Shown: positions 1 through 8,420 of the stretch, one piece after another
Position numbering within the stretch: position 1 is the first letter of the stretch
Layout: the number at the start of each line of letters is the position of its first letter
From: Terrimonas_A sp051954695
GTDB lineage: Bacteria > Bacteroidota > Bacteroidia > Chitinophagales > Chitinophagaceae
DNA length: 64,000 nt
Assembly (NCBI GenBank): GCA_051954695.1
Contig: JBQCHL010000002.1
Coordinates: 62,001-126,000 of the forward strand
Direction of reading: 5' to 3'
Notes under the pieces: model-generated
Databases searched by the model: none
The model's input: only the letters and a program-made list of their open reading frames with translations
Told to the model about the DNA's origin: nothing
Translations under genes and position numbers: made by a program

Positions 1-438
1 ATCTGTATGGGATTCCCACTCAGTAATGGCTTCAAGAATGGTAGCGCGCCATCTGGTAACACTGATATCAACCCTGAAGAAAATCTTTCCTGAAGGCCAT
101 AGCCTGTCACTCAGATCGGTTGACAACGATTTGATCCCAACGCCCTGAAAAAATTTTTCCCTCGTCAGCCGAAGCATTTCTGCACTGCCGAGAATTATGT
201 CTCCCTGGTAAATTGCAAGACTGTCGATCAGCTTATACAGGATAGGAATTGTGTCATAATCAGGGCTGAAACTGTTACCCTTATTGAAAAAAAGATAGCC
301 TCTTTCGGTCTGTTTTATCTTACCAAGCCTTGGCGAATATTGTTCAACCCCACCCTTTTTGTCCAAAGTGGCGGCACAGGCAAATAGCAGAGCGGCAATG
401 CCGATAAAGAAGCAGCTCTTCTTTATAAGTTCTGGCAT
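1..438 (-). CDS. Astacin-like (M12A) zinc metalloprotease, N-terminal part, runs off left edge
   Basis: The reading frame starts at the ATG whose complement lies at 436-438 and stays open for 146 codons to the window edge. The N-terminus is a lipoprotein signal (hydrophobic stretch ending LLFAC, Cys21). About residues 110-146 read LWPSGKIFFRVD followed by an ATILEAITEWESHT-type segment, which matches the start of the astacin catalytic domain (WPxGxIPY..I, then an amphipathic helix with AIxxWExxT). The zinc motif HExxHxxGxxH would lie beyond the edge, so activity cannot be confirmed. It is probably a membrane-anchored secreted peptidase. Family call moderately sure. Confidence 0.7.
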   Translation of the reverse strand, partial: MPELIKKSCFFIGIAALLFACAATLDKKGGVEQYSPRLGKIKQTERGYLFFNKGNSFSPDYDTIPILYKLIDSLAIYQGDIILGSAEMLRLTREKFFQGVGIKSLSTDLSDRLWPSGKIFFRVDISVTRWRATILEAITEWESHTD

Positions 439-542
439 AACGGAGGTATTGGTGGAAGAGTATCTAGTGTCAGTGTGAAAGTAAAATGACGCAGGACCGT
501 TTTCAACCGTGTTTTAACGGTTTATTGGAGGGGACTAAACTA

Positions 543-1673
543 TTATAGGTATTTCAACCATTTTTTCTCCGGATGATTGGCCTTGTAAGCAGCATACCAA
601 TGACAAGCCCAGTACAGGAAGATCTCAACGAGTATGAATACAATATATAATAATGGTAATGGCCATTGTTGATCTTCAGCTATATGAGTATATGGAGCGG
701 TTTGATACCAATCCTGGTGAATGCTTCCTGTTCTTATCAGATTAACCAGCAAGGCAGCAAGATGGATAACCAGTATGTGCAGAACATAATAAAAGAAAGG
801 AACCTTGCCAAATGTTGACAATACCTCAGCAAACCAGCCTCTTGCTTTTTCTGCATAAGGAATAAGCAGGATGACCGGCCCCAGCGTCATAAGCAGGAAT
901 AACTGTGAAGGCGGGTATTTCTGCTGATTAAGCAACCGGAAGATGAAAGGCATTTCATTTTTGGGATCATTTACGATTTGCAGGCTGCCGATCACTACGA
1001 AGAGAGCAATGGCAGAAAACCCGATCCACCAACAAGTGCGCCGGACAAGTGCCGGAGGCATTTGAAGTAAACGTCCAAAACCATAACCGGCCATCATCAC
1101 GCCAATCCAGGGAAGCAGTACATAGAGAATATTGATCCATTGTACACCTTCGTAGTCAACTGTATAAAAAAAGTTCCACCAGTGGAGATCTGCAGGTACC
1201 AATCCAAAAATTTGTTGCCCTGCAATAATGATAAGCCCACTGATCCAGATCACCCGGAACGGAAGCCATATTGCTGCAGCAAGTAAGACCATGCACCAGC
1301 CAAGCATCCAGATAACGCCGGCAAGCATAAATGATTTGAAGTCGAGATTGAACGTCCAGCAAAACCGGATCAATGTCAGTTCCAGTAAAACGAGAAGCAG
1401 GCCCCGTGTCAAAAGATATTTTGATAAGGCAGTCCGGTTATTCAGCTTCTGCCCCAACAGAAACGCTGATGTTCCTGCAAAGAATACAAAACCGGAAACA
1501 CAAAAATGTGTCACCCAACGCGTAAAGAAAATAGCCGGGTCAGGGCCTCCGGCAGGTATGCCGGCATATACCCGGACATGATCAATAGCCATCAGCAGCA
1601 TAATGGCTCCGCGAAGAAGATCAACAGAATGTATTCTCCGGTGTTGGTAAGTATAAAGCGTTGGTTCTGGCAT
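543..1673 (-). CDS. DUF1624 / heparan-alpha-glucosaminide N-acetyltransferase-like membrane protein
   Basis: A 376-residue, very hydrophobic protein with about ten membrane segments. The opening RIHSVDLLRGAIMLLMAIDH is the signature of the COG3503/DUF1624 group (HGSNAT catalytic-domain-like), whose animal member acetylates heparan glucosamine across a membrane; the bacterial substrates are mostly unknown. The frame extends to a GTG at 1697, but the ATG at 1673 (MPEPTL) is preferred because it leaves a normal short cytoplasmic tail before the first conserved segment. It stands alone, divergent from the orphan susD-like gene. Substrate not predictable from sequence. Confidence 0.75.
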   Translation of the reverse strand: MPEPTLYTYQHRRIHSVDLLRGAIMLLMAIDHVRVYAGIPAGGPDPAIFFTRWVTHFCVSGFVFFAGTSAFLLGQKLNNRTALSKYLLTRGLLLVLLELTLIRFCWTFNLDFKSFMLAGVIWMLGWCMVLLAAAIWLPFRVIWISGLIIIAGQQIFGLVPADLHWWNFFYTVDYEGVQWINILYVLLPWIGVMMAGYGFGRLLQMPPALVRRTCWWIGFSAIALFVVIGSLQIVNDPKNEMPFIFRLLNQQKYPPSQLFLLMTLGPVILLIPYAEKARGWFAEVLSTFGKVPFFYYVLHILVIHLAALLVNLIRTGSIHQDWYQTAPYTHIAEDQQWPLPLLYIVFILVEIFLYWACHWYAAYKANHPEKKWLKYL

Positions 1674-1832
1674 ATACCGTTTGAGATAAACGTGCACATG
1701 AATTTCCTGATATCATGAATTTAGAAAAAGAAATTTGATATCTGGTGTGTTTATTTACATAACAAGTACAAAAAGCCTGAAGGCAATTCAAAGCATCCCA
1801 CAAAAAGACTACTACCATTTACTCATTTTTCA

Positions 1833-1863
1833 TTTACGTTGCACATGATATTGGCTATCCTTG
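1833..1863 (+). promoter_or_regulatory. Candidate Bacteroidota promoter for the orphan SusD gene
   Basis: TTTA at 1833-1836, a 19-base spacer, then TATCCTTG at 1856-1863. Each box differs by one base from the Bacteroidota consensus TTTG-N19-TAnnTTTG. It lies 57 bases before the ATG at 1921. Inferred by eye only. Confidence 0.35.
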
Positions 1864-1920
1864 TGCTGCCGAACGGTTACCGACCGTTCCGGCATATTAT
1901 TTTTAACCCAAAACCTTAGT

Positions 1921-3195
1921 ATGAAACCTGCACCCTTCTTAACAATCGCCGGTCTGGCGATACTGCTGCTGTTTGCCGCTTGTAGTAAAGACAAACAACC
2001 TACGGATCCCCTGGCGGGAAACCCCACAAAAGACATATTGAATAATGCTGTGCGCGAAACGGATCTCGGTATGCGTGTTGCAATAGACCGCTACCTCGAT
2101 GCAACGGGTGTTGTCGGAAGGGAGTTTTATCGCTTTTCACCCAGTCAGCAATTATATACCACTGAATTATTAGGAAGCGGAAGCCTCACGTTGAACGCAA
2201 ACAGTTTTTATTTTAAAGAACCCTGGAATGCCCGTTATGAAGTAGTAAAGAAAGCTGTGCAGCTCATGAATGGCGCTGCAAGGTCAACGCAGATAACTGA
2301 CGCAGAACTCAGGGGATTTACAGGGTATGCAAAAACTATGATCGCTTACCAGTTGTTGATGAACCTCTCAATGACTTATACGAACGGAATTTATATCAAT
2401 CCTGGAAGCAATAACCCGGCAAGTGGTCCTGTTGTTCTTTATCCGGCGGCATTGGATTCCATTGCCCGTTTTTTAAACGAGGCCAAAGCCATGTTGCCGG
2501 GATCAGCAATGCCACCATTGACGGTAGGGTTCACTGATTTTGCAGATGCAGCAGGGTTTCTTAAGTTCAATCGTGCCCTGGCAGCAAGGGTTGCCCTGTA
2601 TCGCCAGCGTTGGGCAGAATCATTGACTGCATTGAACGAATCTTTTTTTGATTTGAATGGCAGTATTACAAAGGGGCCGCAAATGGCTTTTTACACAAGC
2701 GGAGATAATGTAAAGAATCCCTGTTTTATTCCTCAAAACCAGACAGGTGAGGTAAGGGTAACGCATCCTTCCATGGCAAGTAATATATCAGCAGGGGATG
2801 ACAGGATACAAAAAACATCACTACGGACCGCTGTAGCAAGCCAGGATGGACTCAACAGCAACCGTGATGTATGGGTGTTTACAACTGAATCTGCAACGGT
2901 CCCGATCATCAATAATGAAGAGCTGACGTTGATATATGCAGAAGCAAAGTTGCAGTTGAACCAGTTTCCGGATGCGATTGTGGCACTCAACAGGATCAGG
3001 ACAGTACATAATTTACCACCTTATGCAGGAGCAATTACGCAGGCTGCATTGGTAAACGAACTTTTACATCAACGCAGGTATTCATTGTATGGATTGGGAC
3101 ATCGATGGATCGATATGCGCAGGTACGACAGGTTGGCCAGTTTGCCAACAGACCGGCCAGGAGATGACGTGTGGGATAAATTTCCACTGCCTTAA
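1921..3195 (+). CDS. Orphan SusD/RagB-family outer-membrane lipoprotein, short C-terminus
   Basis: A 424-residue lipoprotein (signal 1-20 ending LLFAA, Cys21, then SKDKQ) with a SusD-like fold: a TPR-like helical body around residues 80-280 and the C-terminal RagB region with RRYSLYGLGHRWIDMRRYDRL. The upstream TTG/CTG extension is ignored because the ATG at 1921 gives the signal peptide. SusD proteins bind glycans or peptides at the cell surface with a SusC porin, but no SusC lies beside it: the neighbours point away (DUF1624) or converge (a non-SusC TonB receptor). The protein stops at FPLP, where the other two SusD proteins here continue about 11-18 residues, and the stop codon sits inside a long hairpin. 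Confidence 0.85.
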   Translation: MKPAPFLTIAGLAILLLFAACSKDKQPTDPLAGNPTKDILNNAVRETDLGMRVAIDRYLDATGVVGREFYRFSPSQQLYTTELLGSGSLTLNANSFYFKEPWNARYEVVKKAVQLMNGAARSTQITDAELRGFTGYAKTMIAYQLLMNLSMTYTNGIYINPGSNNPASGPVVLYPAALDSIARFLNEAKAMLPGSAMPPLTVGFTDFADAAGFLKFNRALAARVALYRQRWAESLTALNESFFDLNGSITKGPQMAFYTSGDNVKNPCFIPQNQTGEVRVTHPSMASNISAGDDRIQKTSLRTAVASQDGLNSNRDVWVFTTESATVPIINNEELTLIYAEAKLQLNQFPDAIVALNRIRTVHNLPPYAGAITQAALVNELLHQRRYSLYGLGHRWIDMRRYDRLASLPTDRPGDDVWDKFPLP

Positions 3196-3241
3196 AAAGA
3201 AAAGGGCCTGAGCAAATCAGGCCCTTTTCTTTTTAAGGCAG
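3187..3241. terminator. Bidirectional terminator, 25-bp perfect hairpin
   Basis: Perfect 25-base arms at 3187-3211 and 3217-3241 around a 5-base loop GCAAA. The outer stem is A/T-rich (AAAAAGAAAA / TTTTCTTTTT) and the inner stem is GGGCCTGA, so it terminates transcription in both directions between two convergent genes. The left arm includes the last two codons and the stop of the SusD gene. Confidence 0.85.
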
Positions 3242-3248
3242 TAACATT

Positions 3249-5414
3249 TTAAAGTGTTATCCTGAAACCGCCATTAAAAATAAAACCATCGGTTGGAGTG
3301 TAAATATCTCTGAAATCGGGATGTTGTATGGAACCTGTATACATAGGCTCCCAACGGGATTGCCGTGTATCAAGGAAGTTCTCGAAATTCACAAACAAAC
3401 TAAAGTGCCCAAATTTTCTTTCACACGACGCACCCATTACCCAATAATCCCTTACAGGTTCACCATTAGTAAGCTGTTGATGCCCTGTATAGAATAGTTC
3501 ATAGGCGACCCGCCATTTATCTTCTGCTTCATACATGGCGTTGCAATTAATACGGTGTTTAGCCGTAAGCGGGTTGATATACCTGCCTGTTGCAAAATCT
3601 CTTTGTGCATCTGTATAAGTATACCCAAGATACAATGACCAGTCTGCATAAGCCAGCCGCAGGTTAGTTTCAAAACCTTTAGCAGTAAGATATCCACTGG
3701 CATTATAAAAGGCGTAGTTACCATTAGTCAGCGATAATGTATCCAGTAGCAGGGGGTCTTTCAGACGTGTGTAGAAAAATAGCTGGTTAATGGAAATGCC
3801 TATTTTATTTGCCAGTCTGCCTCTGTAGTTTACGTCTACGTTAAAGCCGGTTGAACGTTCAGGTTTAGTGGCAGATAAATTGAGTGGCTGAATATTACGA
3901 AAACTCTTCTCTTCTGCTTCTTCTGAGAATATATTGGGGGCTTTATAACCCAATCCACCGCCGATGCGGCTGGTAAAATGCCTGTCAAACTTATACATGG
4001 CGGATATTCGTGGTAATACAAATACATCGTGCTGACTGTTATAGTCCATCCGTAGCCCTGTTTCCACTACAAACTTTTCTTCAGGCTTCCAGTTGTTTTG
4101 GATAAAAGCACCCCCGGTAGTGAGATTATAATCAAGAGGGTATTGTGTAAAGCTGGTTTGCCTGAATTTATCAGTTACAAGGCTTAACCCAGCTACCCAT
4201 TCCGTTTTATCTTTCGGCAATAAATAACTGATTTCCGAAAAAGAAGCGTTTTGTTTGCCTGCAAAAGTAAAATCCGGCAGTTCAATTGCGCGATCAAAAT
4301 AGCCAATACTGTTTTTTACAGTTAGCACAGCATTGTTCGCAAATCTTTTCTCCACCTTGAACTGTGTAGCATAGCGGTCAGTATTGTTTCTTTCGAAATA
4401 AGTGTGTGTATTATTGGCATCGCCTTTTATCACCTGCATATCTCCACCCAGCCTGTTTTCAAAACTGGTATTCAATCCGAGGCTTACAACAGTGGAAGCA
4501 TTAGGATAGTAAAAGAGTTTTGGGCTCAGGGTGTAACGGGTAAAGTGAGGAATGTCTGAAAAATAATCGTGGTTATTATTATAGGCAGCCTGTGAATTAC
4601 GGGTGGCAAACAGGGTAATTCCTATTTTATCAAACTTCTGCCCATAATAAGCATTCAGGTCTAACGCCCCTGTTTGATTGGCATTTACCAGCAGGGATAA
4701 TTCTCTTTTATCTGTTGGTTCTTTCGTTACCAGGTTTACCAATCCGGCAATAGCGCCACCACCGTACAGTGTAGAGGAGGATCCTTTAATAACTTCCACC
4801 CGTTTCAGATCAAGAGGCGGGACCTGTAAAATGCTGAGGCCGCCTGAGAAGCCACTATATAGGGGAAACCCATCTTTCAGCATCAGTGTGTATCGTCCAT
4901 CCAACCCTTGTATGCGGATACTGGCACTCCCAGATACTGCAGAAGTTTGTTGTGTTTGTATTCCTGTGCTCTCTGTAAGCAGCATCCGGATATTGCCTGG
5001 CTGCATCACTGCTTTTTCATGTAGCTCCCCTGCAGTGATAGTTTCAATACGTGTAGGGATATCATTGATACTGCGACTGCTCCGGGTAGCTGTTACCTGC
5101 ACTTCCTGCAATGCTGTTTCAGTAGGTTCCAGCATTAGTTCAATTGTTTTGGTAAGTGGAAAGTCTATAGTTTGTTCCAGCGTTTCAAAACCAGTATAAC
5201 TAATAATAAGCACCTGCTTTCCTGGAGGAATGCCAGTAGGTTGAACAATACCAGAACTGTCAGCAACAAAAGAAAGCGTTGAGCCTTTCACATGGAGAGT
5301 GGCCCCTGCCAATGGAATTCCGGTTGCTTCATTTTTAATGATGATCTTTTGCGCCTGCTGAGCATGTAATAAAGATGCGTATAGCAAAACTGCTATAAGA
5401 ATAATAGGTTTCAT
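3249..5414 (-). CDS. TonB-dependent outer-membrane receptor
   Basis: 721 residues from the ATG at 5414 (signal MKPIILIAVLLYASLLHAQ); the in-frame extension to 5492 only adds a poor leader. Order: signal 1-18, carboxypeptidase-regulatory-like beta domain about 22-95, plug about 115-235 with GLDGRYTLMLKDG and VEVIKGSSSTLYGGGAIAG, then a beta-barrel to the C-terminal GGFRITL. This is the siderophore/cofactor type rather than SusC. It takes up an unknown ligand with TonB energy. It is preceded by a small exported protein 87 bases upstream on the same strand, probably co-transcribed, and it ends at the bidirectional terminator. The ligand cannot be read from sequence. Confidence 0.9.
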   Translation of the reverse strand: MKPIILIAVLLYASLLHAQQAQKIIIKNEATGIPLAGATLHVKGSTLSFVADSSGIVQPTGIPPGKQVLIISYTGFETLEQTIDFPLTKTIELMLEPTETALQEVQVTATRSSRSINDIPTRIETITAGELHEKAVMQPGNIRMLLTESTGIQTQQTSAVSGSASIRIQGLDGRYTLMLKDGFPLYSGFSGGLSILQVPPLDLKRVEVIKGSSSTLYGGGAIAGLVNLVTKEPTDKRELSLLVNANQTGALDLNAYYGQKFDKIGITLFATRNSQAAYNNNHDYFSDIPHFTRYTLSPKLFYYPNASTVVSLGLNTSFENRLGGDMQVIKGDANNTHTYFERNNTDRYATQFKVEKRFANNAVLTVKNSIGYFDRAIELPDFTFAGKQNASFSEISYLLPKDKTEWVAGLSLVTDKFRQTSFTQYPLDYNLTTGGAFIQNNWKPEEKFVVETGLRMDYNSQHDVFVLPRISAMYKFDRHFTSRIGGGLGYKAPNIFSEEAEEKSFRNIQPLNLSATKPERSTGFNVDVNYRGRLANKIGISINQLFFYTRLKDPLLLDTLSLTNGNYAFYNASGYLTAKGFETNLRLAYADWSLYLGYTYTDAQRDFATGRYINPLTAKHRINCNAMYEAEDKWRVAYELFYTGHQQLTNGEPVRDYWVMGASCERKFGHFSLFVNFENFLDTRQSRWEPMYTGSIQHPDFRDIYTPTDGFIFNGGFRITL

Positions 5415-5501
5415 GATTAACCTGATAACAAATGATTGAGATAAAATAATTTCCCGGTTACAAAAAGTACCGGCAATAAGAAGGGAGGTCAATAAGTAGT
5501 A

Positions 5502-5825
5502 TCAGATCAGCAAGGAAGAATTGTATAGGAACAATCTTCTTTTCTTCGCCGCAAGCCAGTCGGCCGACTGCGGAAAAATACTGGTGAATGTGATTGGGGA
5601 AGAAAAGGTAAAAGTTGCAGCAACGGGTTGCCAAAGCAATACCGATGTTTTTTGTTTTGCTTCTGTTATATCTGCCAGGTGTAAAGCCTGCTGCTCTGTA
5701 GGCATATAGGTATCATAATCATCAAAAAAAGTTTGATGGTAACTTCCTATATCTGTTTCAGTTGCTGAGGTAAAAAAACAGCAACTCAATAATGCGAAAA
5801 GTATTTGCAGCAGAAAGGAACGCAT
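5502..5825 (-). CDS. Small exported hypothetical protein upstream of TonB receptor
   Basis: 107 residues with an N-terminal hydrophobic signal (MRSFLLQILFALLSCCFFTSA). The rest has no recognised domain: an acidic middle (DIGSYHQTFFDDYDTYMP) and a basic end (AAKKRRLFLYNSSLLI). Same strand as the TonB receptor and 87 bases upstream of its start, so probably the first gene of a two-gene unit. It may help the receptor or be a poorly conserved secreted peptide. Coding status is supported by the signal peptide and position only. Confidence 0.55.
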   Translation of the reverse strand: MRSFLLQILFALLSCCFFTSATETDIGSYHQTFFDDYDTYMPTEQQALHLADITEAKQKTSVLLWQPVAATFTFSSPITFTSIFPQSADWLAAKKRRLFLYNSSLLI

Positions 5826-5866
5826 AAGTGGTTAAGCTCCTGCAAATATAACAAATGTGTAAGGTA

Positions 5867-6406
5867 TCAGGGTGTGGATGTCAGCGGCAAATAGAACTCA
5901 CCATTTGTGATCACTTTTTTGGCCGCAGCAGGGTCGGCTTCAAAATGAAAATCGCCACTGAAAGTTCCTTTTATGGATCCGTTTCCCATGGAAGTGATCA
6001 CCACCTTTAAATGATTGTTGATTGCTGTGCCGGTCCTGACTGTTTCCTGGTATAAAGTGGTTCCTGCTTCAAAGCTCTCTTCTGCCTCAGTCTGGTAGGA
6101 GGCCAGTACTTCAAAATCTGTTCCATCATCAGTGTATGTGCCTGTCACAACCGGGTTATTGTTGTTGAACAGATTGGATATTTCAAGGCCGAATGTCGCA
6201 GAATTTGCTACAGTACTTTCAGCACCTCCCAATGCAACACCATGGTAGCCGTCGAGGGTTGATTGAAAGCCCATTGCATAGGTGTTGAATTTTTTATCGA
6301 CGCCGTCAATAGTGAATGTAATATGGTAGTTTGGGTCTGAGCCTCCCTTTTTGCAGGACAGGCTCACTGTTAATACCAGGAGGAATAGGGCAGATAGCTT
6401 TCTCAT
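5867..6406 (-). CDS. Hypothetical lipoprotein
   Basis: 179 residues from the ATG at 6406: signal MRKLSALFLLVLTVSLSC with Cys18 followed by KKGGSDPN, a standard Bacteroidota lipoprotein start. The mature part is beta-rich (YHITFTIDGVDKKFNTYAMGFQ...), resembling small lipoproteins with an ITFKVDG-type beta-sandwich, and ends GEFYLPLTSTP. The in-frame extension to 6466 lacks a signal peptide and is rejected. No function recognised. Single gene between the TonB receptor unit and the DinB gene. Confidence 0.7.
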   Translation of the reverse strand: MRKLSALFLLVLTVSLSCKKGGSDPNYHITFTIDGVDKKFNTYAMGFQSTLDGYHGVALGGAESTVANSATFGLEISNLFNNNNPVVTGTYTDDGTDFEVLASYQTEAEESFEAGTTLYQETVRTGTAINNHLKVVITSMGNGSIKGTFSGDFHFEADPAAAKKVITNGEFYLPLTSTP

Positions 6407-6536
6407 TAGTTTGGTTTGTCGGATTAATGACGGGATGAAAATAATAATTCCCATTGTCTGTGTCAATGGTTACCGGCAAATTATAACGAGTTTAACAGTG
6501 ATGGGGACATATAACACTCAATACCTGAGTAAAATA

Positions 6537-6581
6537 AAACCGGGGTGATGCGAAAAGATTTTATCCGCATTACCCCGGTTT
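6537..6581 (-). terminator. Terminator of the DinB-like gene
   Basis: 16-base stem (6537-6552 and 6566-6581, one G-T wobble) built on ACCGGGGT/ACCCCGGT. On the minus strand it is followed by TTTTATTTTA. It lies 22 bases after the DinB stop codon. Confidence 0.75.
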
Positions 6582-6603
6582 GCACATAAAAAACCAGATA
6601 AAC

Positions 6604-7128
6604 TTAAAATAACTTCTCCTGTGGTGGTGTTTGTCCCGCCAGTCGGATATACACTGTTGTTTGTCCGCGGTGATGAGTCTGATGTTCGAAACATTTAACC
6701 AATGCTTCGAGCCTTGTCATCTCAAAGCGGTTGAACAGCTTGATCTTCTCATTGAATTGCGCCGGGTTCATTTTCTTTATGCTTGCGATCACGAAATCAT
6801 AACCAGCCATGGTTTGTTCTGTTACATTCTTTTTTGACTGGTCGGCTGTTTTTTCCAAGCCGCCGGGACCAACGGGACTGGTAGCGCCGGAAGCTGCTGC
6901 AGCAAAAGCATAGTTAGCGTCTGTGAGGTGCAGCATCTGCTCAGCAAAGGACCGCATCTGTGGAGTAGGTTTAAGACCATAAGAAGAATCAGGCATGGCG
7001 TCAAGATACTCTTTAGTGTAAGCTTTGGCTCTTTCCCAATCTTTTACCATTCCGTCAATAGTCTGGGCTTTGACAAAACCGGCAACGGTAAGAAAGCAAA
7101 CGAGTAAGAGCAGTTGAATCTTTTTCAT
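6604..7128 (-). CDS. Exported DinB/DUF664-family putative metal-dependent protein
   Basis: 174 residues from the ATG at 7128, which gives a clear signal peptide (MKKIQLLLLVCFLTVAGFVKAQ); the extension to 7197 is not used. The mature part is a four-helix DinB-like bundle: DWERAKAYTKEYLDAMP, RSFAEQMLHLTDANY and CFEHQTHHRGQ supply the typical three-His metal site. DinB-like proteins include thiol-dependent transferases and hydrolases; exported versions in Bacteroidota have no fixed role. It stands alone and has its own terminator. Confidence 0.8.
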   Translation of the reverse strand: MKKIQLLLLVCFLTVAGFVKAQTIDGMVKDWERAKAYTKEYLDAMPDSSYGLKPTPQMRSFAEQMLHLTDANYAFAAAASGATSPVGPGGLEKTADQSKKNVTEQTMAGYDFVIASIKKMNPAQFNEKIKLFNRFEMTRLEALVKCFEHQTHHRGQTTVYIRLAGQTPPQEKLF

Positions 7129-7241
7129 ACGTTTTTTGATTAGAAGGTTAAGGTATTCTTTTGCGAAGCTACTGGGTTTGGGCTGGCCCTTAATCACTTA
7201 GAGGTGCTTTTTCCATATTTTTTGAAATTCGAATTATTTTT

Positions 7242-7272
7242 ATTGTTTTTCAATAAATATTTATCATATTTG
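7242..7272 (+). promoter_or_regulatory. Candidate promoter of the DUF2975-HTH pair
   Basis: ATTG at 7242-7245, exactly 19 bases, then CATATTTG at 7265-7272; one mismatch in each box against TTTG-N19-TAnnTTTG. It lies 27 bases before the ATG at 7300. Confidence 0.45.
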
Positions 7273-7299
7273 TGCTGCCAATGGTTAAAATGGCTATAT

Positions 7300-7854
7300 A
7301 TGGAAATTAAAATCACGACGAAACAGCTCCTGATGGTATTGCTTATACTTTCATGGATAATATTTATCGGCTTATGTGTTGAAGCCGGTGGGCTCCTGTT
7401 TAATACGTTTTATGCCCTGACATTCAATCCCGCTGCAGCTAAAAGTTATTGGATGGGTGCCGATCTTTCCAATCTTTTACAATATGACCGTGGCTATTTC
7501 TTTGTTCAAACATTCTTCATGATCATTGTTGCTGTATTGAAAGCGCTCATGTTTGATCGGATTATAAGGGCCTTGCACAGCAAGAAGCTGAATATTGCCA
7601 AACCGTTCAATAAAGATCTGACCCGTTTTGTCTCTCTTATATCCTACATGGCATTAGCTATTGGCTTTTTCTGTATGTGGGGTAACAAGTATGCCGAATG
7701 GTTAATACAGCAACATGTGAATTTACCCGATATACATTTGTTAGGTTTAGAAGGAGCGAGTATCTGGATGTTTATGGGAGTTACCTTATTGGTGATTGCG
7801 CAGATTTTTAAAAGAGGGATCGAAATACAAACAGAAAACGAATTAACCGTTTAA
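7300..7854 (+). CDS. DUF2975 membrane protein
   Basis: 184 residues with four membrane segments (about 9-30, 60-85, 110-130, 155-175) and a short charged tail. The arrangement matches DUF2975 proteins. The ATG at 7300 is chosen because the first helix begins a few residues later and the upstream part of the frame covers the promoter. DUF2975 genes are usually followed immediately by a small Cro/C1-type regulator, as here (3-base gap). The pair probably forms a self-regulated membrane module; its signal is unknown. Confidence 0.8.
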   Translation: MEIKITTKQLLMVLLILSWIIFIGLCVEAGGLLFNTFYALTFNPAAAKSYWMGADLSNLLQYDRGYFFVQTFFMIIVAVLKALMFDRIIRALHSKKLNIAKPFNKDLTRFVSLISYMALAIGFFCMWGNKYAEWLIQQHVNLPDIHLLGLEGASIWMFMGVTLLVIAQIFKRGIEIQTENELTV

Positions 7855-7857
7855 CCA

Positions 7858-8067
7858 ATGCCGATTATTGTTAACCTTGATGTAATGATGGCTAAAAGGA
7901 AAATGTCGCTGAATGAACTTTCCGAAAAAGTCGGCTTAACATTATCCAACCTTTCTATCCTTAAAACCGGTAAGGCAAAAGCGATACGGTTCAGTACGCT
8001 TGAAGCAATCTGTAAAGTATTGGACTGCCAGCCCGGGGATATACTTGAGTATTCTAAAGAGGAATAG
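7858..8067 (+). CDS. Cro/C1-type (HTH_26) small DNA-binding regulator
   Basis: 69 residues, almost entirely a helix-turn-helix domain: MSLNELSEKVGLTLSNLSILKTGKAKAIRFSTL is the HTH, and ICKVLDCQPGDILEY is the typical closing segment. It begins 3 bases after the DUF2975 stop, so the two are translated together. Small regulators of this kind normally repress their own operon. Confidence 0.85.
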   Translation: MPIIVNLDVMMAKRKMSLNELSEKVGLTLSNLSILKTGKAKAIRFSTLEAICKVLDCQPGDILEYSKEE

Positions 8068-8110
8068 GTTTAGCCTCCCAACATTTTTCATAACAACAAA
8101 TATTACAAAC

Positions 8111-8356
8111 ATGAAAACGCAAATGAATAATTCGCGCAGGGCTTTTATTGCCCTTACTTTAATGACCAGCTCATGTATTATGTTTTCCTGTAATGACGGA
8201 GAGGCTGTTGTTAAGGATACTGCGAGTGCTCCCGCTAAACCCAGGCTTTTTTCAACAGTAATGTCAGAATTCTTGGAGTGGCCGCTCTGTCGTTGTTATC
8301 GAAATACCCAGCGACATCTATTACCTGAAAGCCATTCTTTTTTCCTGCACCCGTAA
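8111..8356 (+). pseudogene. Truncated lipoprotein ORF
   Basis: ATG at 8111 opens a good lipoprotein leader (MKTQMNNSRRAFIALTLMTS.., Cys27 in IMFSC, then NDGEAVVKDTASAPAKP). After about residue 42 (near 8237) the protein becomes low-quality (LEWPLCRCYRNTQRH) and stops at 8356. The same stretch carries a far more protein-like frame on the other strand. It looks like the 5' part of a lipoprotein gene joined to the end of an unrelated reverse-strand gene. It could also be a real short lipoprotein. Confidence 0.45.
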
Positions 8357-8420
8357 AGTCTGAGATATTGTGGTTAAAGCTGGTTACAATGTTTAACCCG
8401 CTTTCTGTTTCAAATCCCGC
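8235..8420 (-). pseudogene. Remnant of a reverse-strand gene (C-terminal fragment)
   Basis: A 61-codon frame without a start codon, beginning right after the DUF4846 stop and in the same frame. It reads like real protein: GLNIVTSFNHNISDF, NGFQVIDVAGYFDNND, TPRILTLL, ending AWV-stop at 8235-8237. No ATG exists, and the DUF4846 protein is already complete upstream, so this is best read as debris of another gene. Family not recognised. Confidence 0.4.

Noticed and set aside
505..522. AACCGT/ACGGTT hairpin after the DUF1624-like gene
   Set aside because: Only a 6-base stem without a T-run on the minus strand; too weak to call a terminator.
4678..5199. 173-codon plus-strand frame inside the TonB receptor
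   Set aside because: Antisense shadow; Ser/Cys/Val-rich and without any signal or domain.
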